64,000 nucleotides of DNA from positions 20,345,701 to 20,409,700 of the forward strand of contig OZ024890.1 of the NCBI GenBank assembly GCA_964017195.1, given 5' to 3'. Below, one piece after another: positions 58,514 to 64,000 of this stretch (positions within the stretch are counted from its first letter, which is position 1; the number at the start of each line of letters is the position of its first letter). The position numbers and the translations under genes were made by a program. This stretch comes from Siderastrea radians. Lineage: Eukaryota > Cnidaria > Anthozoa > Scleractinia > Rhizangiidae. The notes below the pieces were generated by a model. It was not told the DNA's origin, did not search any database, and saw nothing but the letters and a program-made list of their open reading frames with translations.

Positions 58514-61080
58514 GAACAGTCCTGATTAATATGGCTCAATGGCTCAATGTTGGTCGAAAAACAGAGATTAAGCCAACGAACAGACCTCAAGTATGGTTTT
58601 GAAATTTCTTTACAAAGTCCTGTTGCCCTAGGGTCGGCACTCTCATCTTGCAAAGGGGTTTGCACAATGTATATTTTTGGGTGTAAACTTAACCTAAAGC
58701 TTGGTTTCAAGAAATTCGTAGAGACCAAAGGACCTCGTGTAAGGAACTGTTGGGACTGACCATCCACTTTCAGAGGATTCAATGTGCCTAGTTTTGCTAT
58801 AGCCTATTGTCAAACTACTGGCATCGAGTCTACAGCTTAATCATTTATATCCTGTTCATAGAGTGGAGACAGTTTTAAGCCATACTATTAGCGTTCCCAT
58901 TTAGGATATAAGTTTGGATCAGAGGAATGTTGCCATGGTTGATTACCCATTGTACAACCATCTGAGATGCACTGTGAAAGCACCTGAAAGCTGACATCTG
59001 TTCCTCAAAAATTTCACAATAATATCATTTGTTTACAAAGAATACCTCCAAATTAAAAATAACTCTAGAGTTAAACACTTCTGCATCTGTAATCAAGAAC
59101 GTTTCTTTGAAAAACACCACCAAGCATTGTCTCATAACTAGACTTTTTCAATTTGGTTTAATTCTTGCAGCTACACATAAGTTCACGTTATCTGATTGGC
59201 AGAGATATCAAAAAACATTCCACAGATAATTCTTGGTACTCTTTCGGTCTCCATTGCAAATATGCTTTAACAGTGAAACTGTGAAATATGAACTCACTTA
59301 TTTTTATTCTACCAAGATATATGGAATATGACAACAGATTGATGATATCTCCCACAGAAGTATTGCAATGTAAGTGGTTGCTTGAGAAAATAAATTATTA
59401 TTTTAATAATCTTAACCTTTATTTTCAGACGTACTTAAACAATTTGATTTTGGTGTCAGCCACAAATTTTTCAAGAGCTAAAATTTACTAAATTGAAAAT
59501 AAAATACTTTTCCCACATTAAATAAGTTGTTTTGCTTTGAAATAGCCATTAAAATAATAAAACATTAAACAATAAACATTAAACTTCAAGAGGAATCTTT
59601 ACTTTCACAACTTGCGAAACAACAAACTTGTTTAGCAAGCTCAAGTCTAGCCAAGTAAAATCATCATAAACTTTCAAATTCAAGGTGCTAGTGAATCTCA
59701 CTTTAAATATATTGACCCATCTTTGTTGATACAGCGTGTTCTCAAGTAGATCACCACAAAATAAAACAGATTAAAATAATTCATTGGTCTTTGTTGTTTT
59801 CAACTGTCGCAGATCCGTGACAAATGTCATGAACGCACACTTTGTACGTCAAAAAGCCTTTCATAGAAATAACAATTGTAACCTTTATTACGTAGACTTT
59901 TACACTTTGACTTTTACAAAATGCAAGTTTAAAATCTACTTGCAATTGCCAAGAATGACCTCAAAAGATGTTGTGTCCAAGAAATTTCGTTACAGGACAT
60001 CGACATGACTTCACGCATGACCTGAAATTTGATCTCGTTTCACATTTACAAACATGAGGTTGCAGAGCTCACAGAAAAACATTTCCTTGAATTAAAAGTT
60101 ACTCGTCCAATGCAAGACTTTTAGTTTGAAGCTTCAGTTTTATCGGTAAGCTTCCTATTTAGCGACAACCAGTGACTGCCAAGCTAAGCTTATTTCAGAC
60201 GCGAGTAAAACCCCGAAAACCGCGATGTTGTACAAGACAAATATTTTCAATGTACAAACCTTAATCGACCAACTCCAGACAGCATTTCGTTGCTTACATA
60301 CACAATCCTTATGTGTAGAACTCAACGACTTCCAATCATCCCTCTTTCACGTTCACCCGAACACAACTAACTGGGACGCGGGAGTTCTGTTATATGCCTC
60401 CGAGCATCACTCAACACGACCTAATCACGCACCCGATCGGTCCAATCACGTGGGCCGTATAAACCGGTTTATTACGCGTGGAACGCGGGACCTCGCGCGA
60501 TTCACGCGCAGACGAAAAAGAAATACTTGAGTGTTCAAGTTTTTATCGTTGGAAAATTTAAGCAATGATATTTCACGAATCCTAAATTTCAAGACTGTGA
60601 ATAGTTTAAAGAAACATTCTATTAACCTCTGTAACCCCTCTCAAAGTTTGTCGCATGGTTCAACGATAACACACGCGGGTCATGTTTCGCTCGCGTGTTC
60701 TTTTCGCTCGACTATATCGCAAAAAACAGAGATTGCTCGATACGTTGAGCAAGTTTTTCGAATAGAAAAAGGAAATTTAATTGTACTAATGATTATTTTC
60801 TTCACATATATATAGAGATAGAGAACAAAACATATTTAAGCTTTAACGGCCGTGGACAAACTTCCTTCAAATATACCAGCCACTCCAATAAAACTGAATA
60901 TGCAAATTATGTCCTAATTGCGTCCAACGACTTGATCACATGCCATGGTTTCTTACACCGGTTCCATGTCCATTAAATCCCGCATATTTTTGACATTTTT
61001 GTATCTTTTTGTAGCCTTAAGCACCCGGTTAATGCAACCAAGATCTGAAATTTTAGTTGCAGCTAAAAAAAACTCCTCAC
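58514..61080. other. Probable TCAIM intron 1/promoter zone and intergenic DNA
   Basis: An upstream CpG-containing segment near 60430-60530 (CCAATCACGTGGGCC, GCGCGATTCACGCGC) could be a promoter. Candidate ATG starts near 60.0 kb on the minus strand do not give the codon phase that TCAIM exon 57318 needs. No other gene is recognised. Confidence 0.4.
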
Positions 61081-61089
61081 TCTCGAATC

Positions 61090-61302
61090 TATCCTGCGTA
61101 GCAAGCGTTTCCGTAGGGCTTTCCGCCCGTTGGAGGCGTTTTTCGCTTTTTGGCTGCGCAAAAATTGGGGCGAGCGCAACACTGATGGAAGCAGCGGGGA
61201 GGGGCACTTTTTTGCGCCCGCCCCTATTTTCCCGCGGCCAAAAAAGCGAAAAGTGCATCGAACGTGCGGAAAGCCTTACCGAAACGCTTGCTACGCAGGC
61301 TA
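61090..61302. mobile_element. 213-bp MULE-like MITE with perfect 9-bp target duplication
   Basis: The ends TATCCTGCGTAGCAAGCG and (complement of the right) TAGCCTGCGTAGCAAGCG are inverted, with about 60 paired bases. TCTCGAATC occurs at 61081-61089 and again at 61303-61311, an exact 9-base duplication. The open frames on both strands here are by-products of the palindrome. Confidence 0.9.
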
Positions 61303-61334
61303 TCTCGAATCAAGCATCTGTTTGCTTGTCGCGC

Positions 61335-61775
61335 GTGGGAAAATGGCTGTCTCACCGAGAGAGCGCGGGCGTTTTCCTAAGATCCCATAAAGCGTACTTA
61401 CTTCTTATTAAAACAACAGATCACGGAAATGCAATTAAAACCGCAATGTAGAGGCAGACTTCTCTGAATGTGCAGTAATCAGTTATATTTTACCAGGAGC
61501 CCGAGACGATGCACTCCTCATTGTAAAAAAACAATAATATCGTAGTCCCCATTGAAATTCGAACGTGGGAAAATGGCTGTCTCGCCGAGAGAGCGCGGGC
61601 GTTTTCCTATGATCCCATAAAGCGTACTTCTGGGTAAAACAACATATCACGGAAATACAATGAGGACAATATAGAAGCAGTGTTCGCTGAATGCCCAGTA
61701 ATCAGTTATTTTTTACCAGGAGCCCGAGAGGATGGACTCCTCATTGTAAAAAAACATTAGAGTCATTCATAAGAC
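61335..61775. repeat. Tandem duplication, 230-bp period
   Basis: GTGGGAAAATGGCTGTCTC begins at 61335 and 61565. The units share CCGAGAGAGCGCGGGCGTTT, CCATAAAGCGTACTT, AGTAATCAGTTAT and ACCAGGAGCCCGAGA. The unit's tail ATCGTAGTCC...ATTGAAATTCGAA recurs alone at about 61861-61889. Confidence 0.9.
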
Positions 61776-62157
61776 CCTGAAGAAGAAAGGCTGTGCCTTT
61801 TGAAATATTGGTTAAAATATACATTCAGTTTCCCTACTGTTGAATCAGCATTGCTTTTTTATAATATCGTAGTCCCTATTGAAATTCGAAAGCGACGCCC
61901 TGCACATTACGCAAGTGAACCCCTGACGATAAAAACTTGCCGATCCTGTTCACATGCTTCTCGTGTTTGCAGGTTTTTTCACAGCTCTGTAAATGTTCAT
62001 GAGTTGTATTTTGTTCAGGCAGAAGTGTGCTTTTCTTTACACGATCGAATTATTACGACAGAAACTTGCTGATTCTGTTAGCATGCCTGCTATGCGAAGT
62101 TCCCAGTTTTTCTTTTTCAGATAGTAGGAGAAGCGAACCCCCCTTTTACCGAGGGAC

Positions 62158-62390
62158 CCGTTTCTCGAAAGCCCCGCTGGAAAACTTTTCGAACCAGAAA
62201 AGCCATTTATAAAAATATGAACCACTCACTCAACACAGCTGTTATTTTAACACGTCTTTAAGATAAGAAATGTTAAACGTACGTTAAGTTTAATGCTTAA
62301 AAACCTCTTTGTTTTCAAGATATATCACAGGCACGATAATTCATGCCTGTGATCGGCCCGAAACGATTCGGGGCTTTCGAGAAACCCATA
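62158..62390. mobile_element. MITE with GTTTCTCGAAAGCCCCG ends
   Basis: GTTTCTCGAAAGCCCCG near 62160 is repeated as a perfect 17-base inverted copy near 62370-62386. Inside lies a small hairpin ATCACAGGCA...TGCCTGTGAT. No coding sequence was seen. Confidence 0.7.
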
Positions 62391-62480
62391 TCCAGTGCGT
62401 CTTATTTTCGTGGCCCTTTCTAATTTTCGCCGTCCCCACTACATGAGAGCATGGAACAGGCTAGATAGTAGTTAGTCTTA

Positions 62481-64000
62481 TTACCCAGGTTTAGTGGTTT
62501 ACCGTTTCTTTGCTCACCGATTCCTTGACGAGAAAAGAAAAACAATATTGTTTTAGATGAGACCTGGCGGACTGAATAACGAGTAGAAAGTTCTGTAAAG
62601 AATAGCGACGGCAAAGTAAGCACTGAAATGAACTTAAAATAGTCCGTTAAGTTAATTTTCGTGTGAATCATGATAAAATTTAACTGAAGGACGACGTCAA
62701 ACTTAGTTTATTAATACATAATATATGTTGGGGTATTTGCCAGCTCCAATGTATTGTCCGCCCAAGTCTCAAGTGGATAGTTTTTCTTTCATCATTGTAT
62801 TTCCTTTTATATCGCTTAGAAAATTTTCTCTTTTTTTCCGTTTATCCATAAAGGATAGTATAGATGAAATTAAAAATTTTTAATTGTAAAACAAATTCAA
62901 GCGACGCTCTCTGGAAGCCAGAAATGAAAACAAAATAAAATATTTAACATGTTGCAAGGTTTTCTGCTTGTGGGACGCCATCGAGTTGCCCAAGCAAACC
63001 GCGTAAAAACAAGAATAACCCGTTACAAATAATTCTAAGCTTTATATATTATTTATTTCAATTCAAACTTGGTGAGAAATTAATTATAACAGGAAAATCT
63101 AGAACCCTCACAGCCTGTATACTTTTTTGTCAGGAAAAAACTCGAAGTCGCAGCAAGGGAACGAAGAAATGCGCGGATTCTCGTTTCGCGCGCAGTTCTT
63201 TGTCTCAACACATGAAAACCCTGTCGACGCAGGAAAGAATACAAGGACACGCAGAACAGTTCGGTGTCCATGGTCTTATGTGTGTGGAGTTTAATTGATA
63301 CCACGAACGTCGTGGTTCTTAGCGGGTGATAACCGAGCTGATACTGCCATGCCGCAAAAGTTTCAACTGTAAGCTGAGGGGAGTTTTTGCAATGCCCTGC
63401 CTCGTACTCGGGCGCCGGTTTGCAGTGCACCTATCCCACAACGCCACGCGCCCATCATATAATAAGGGGGGATGCTTGGGGACGAGGCAGTGCAATGGCT
63501 GAAATTGACTTGAAAACTACTTGACAAAGCTCCATCCCCTCCCCCACCCAAATTTGCATGGAAAATCAAATTAGATGACGCTCTTATCGAGCTGAGAGAA
63601 AAAGAGAACTTCGTTAACTAAACACTCAGTGTTGAAGGACCATGAAGTAGTGTTACAATTCACGGCTGTCTTTGTTTTTTACAACATGCAGAAAATTGTA
63701 AGTATAAATAAACTATAAAATAATTGGGATAACCAAGGCCAATTTCAAGCTTTAATTATATTTCATCACAACTGGCATTTCTATAAAATAGTTTACAACT
63801 CTAATAGTACTCACCGATTTTGCTCACCAGGAGCAACTAATTCCGAAAATTAACACATCATGCGGTGATGTAATAAAAACAATAAATTCTTGGTGATAAA
63901 TAAACTATTTTTAATCGGAAATTCACCCTTTCGTTATCCATTCATTGAAAATTTCCCAGCCATAAGACTGTCAAATATTTCTTGCTTTTTCTATTTCCTC
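62481..64000. other. Intergenic, nothing recognised
   Basis: The minus-strand frames at 63080-63569 have no recognised domain, and splice sites do not join them to anything. The rest is AT-rich. Confidence 0.4.

Noticed and set aside
60945..61451. 168-residue open frame on the plus strand
   Set aside because: It runs through a palindromic MITE and a tandem repeat, and the opposite strand is open too. No domain is visible.
63080..63569. Minus-strand frames as a possible gene
   Set aside because: Two short overlapping frames without splice links, conserved motifs or promoter signals.

Overview
This is a eukaryotic nuclear window, most likely from an anthozoan cnidarian such as a stony coral or a relative. 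The evidence is AT-rich DNA, animal gene families with GT-AG introns, and a dense load of small inverted-repeat transposons (MITEs). The species call is inference from these features only. I see no rRNA gene, no intact tRNA gene and no prokaryotic feature.

Four conserved genes can be reconstructed exon by exon, plus one unrecognised single-ORF gene. (1) 837-1700, minus: a small acidic protein with an MGC N-terminus suited to lipidation. (2) 6572-29048, minus: VPS35, the retromer scaffold, 16 coding exons and 802 residues; one intron uses a GC donor. (3) 29365-31827, plus: an intronless lysosomal-type half ABC transporter of the ABCB9/TAPL group, 820 residues. (4) 37491-48718, plus: anillin, the cytokinesis scaffold, 17 coding exons and 1046 residues. 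(5) 53582-57318, minus: TCAIM, a mitochondrial protein, six coding exons; the short first exon is not found.

VPS35 and ABCB9 are head to head, with 316 bases between start codons. This gap holds a CACGTGAC E-box of the TFEB/CLEAR type. Both proteins serve the endosome-lysosome system, so a shared lysosomal-biogenesis promoter is the most attractive biological idea here. Anillin and TCAIM are tail to tail, 4.9 kb apart.

The remaining DNA is mostly repeats. VPS35 introns hold a 66-67 bp minisatellite interrupted by a MITE, two almost identical 846-bp inverted-repeat elements that carry tRNA-like promoter boxes, two long elements with TGTGGTTCC ends, and an element packed with GGATCC palindromes and invaded by a LINE tail. 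Elsewhere there are three MULE-like MITEs with 9-bp target duplications, four TTAA-flanked MITEs, several hairpin elements and tandem duplications. I found no convincing unknown multi-gene system. The most unusual items are the shared promoter and the chimeric 846-bp elements.
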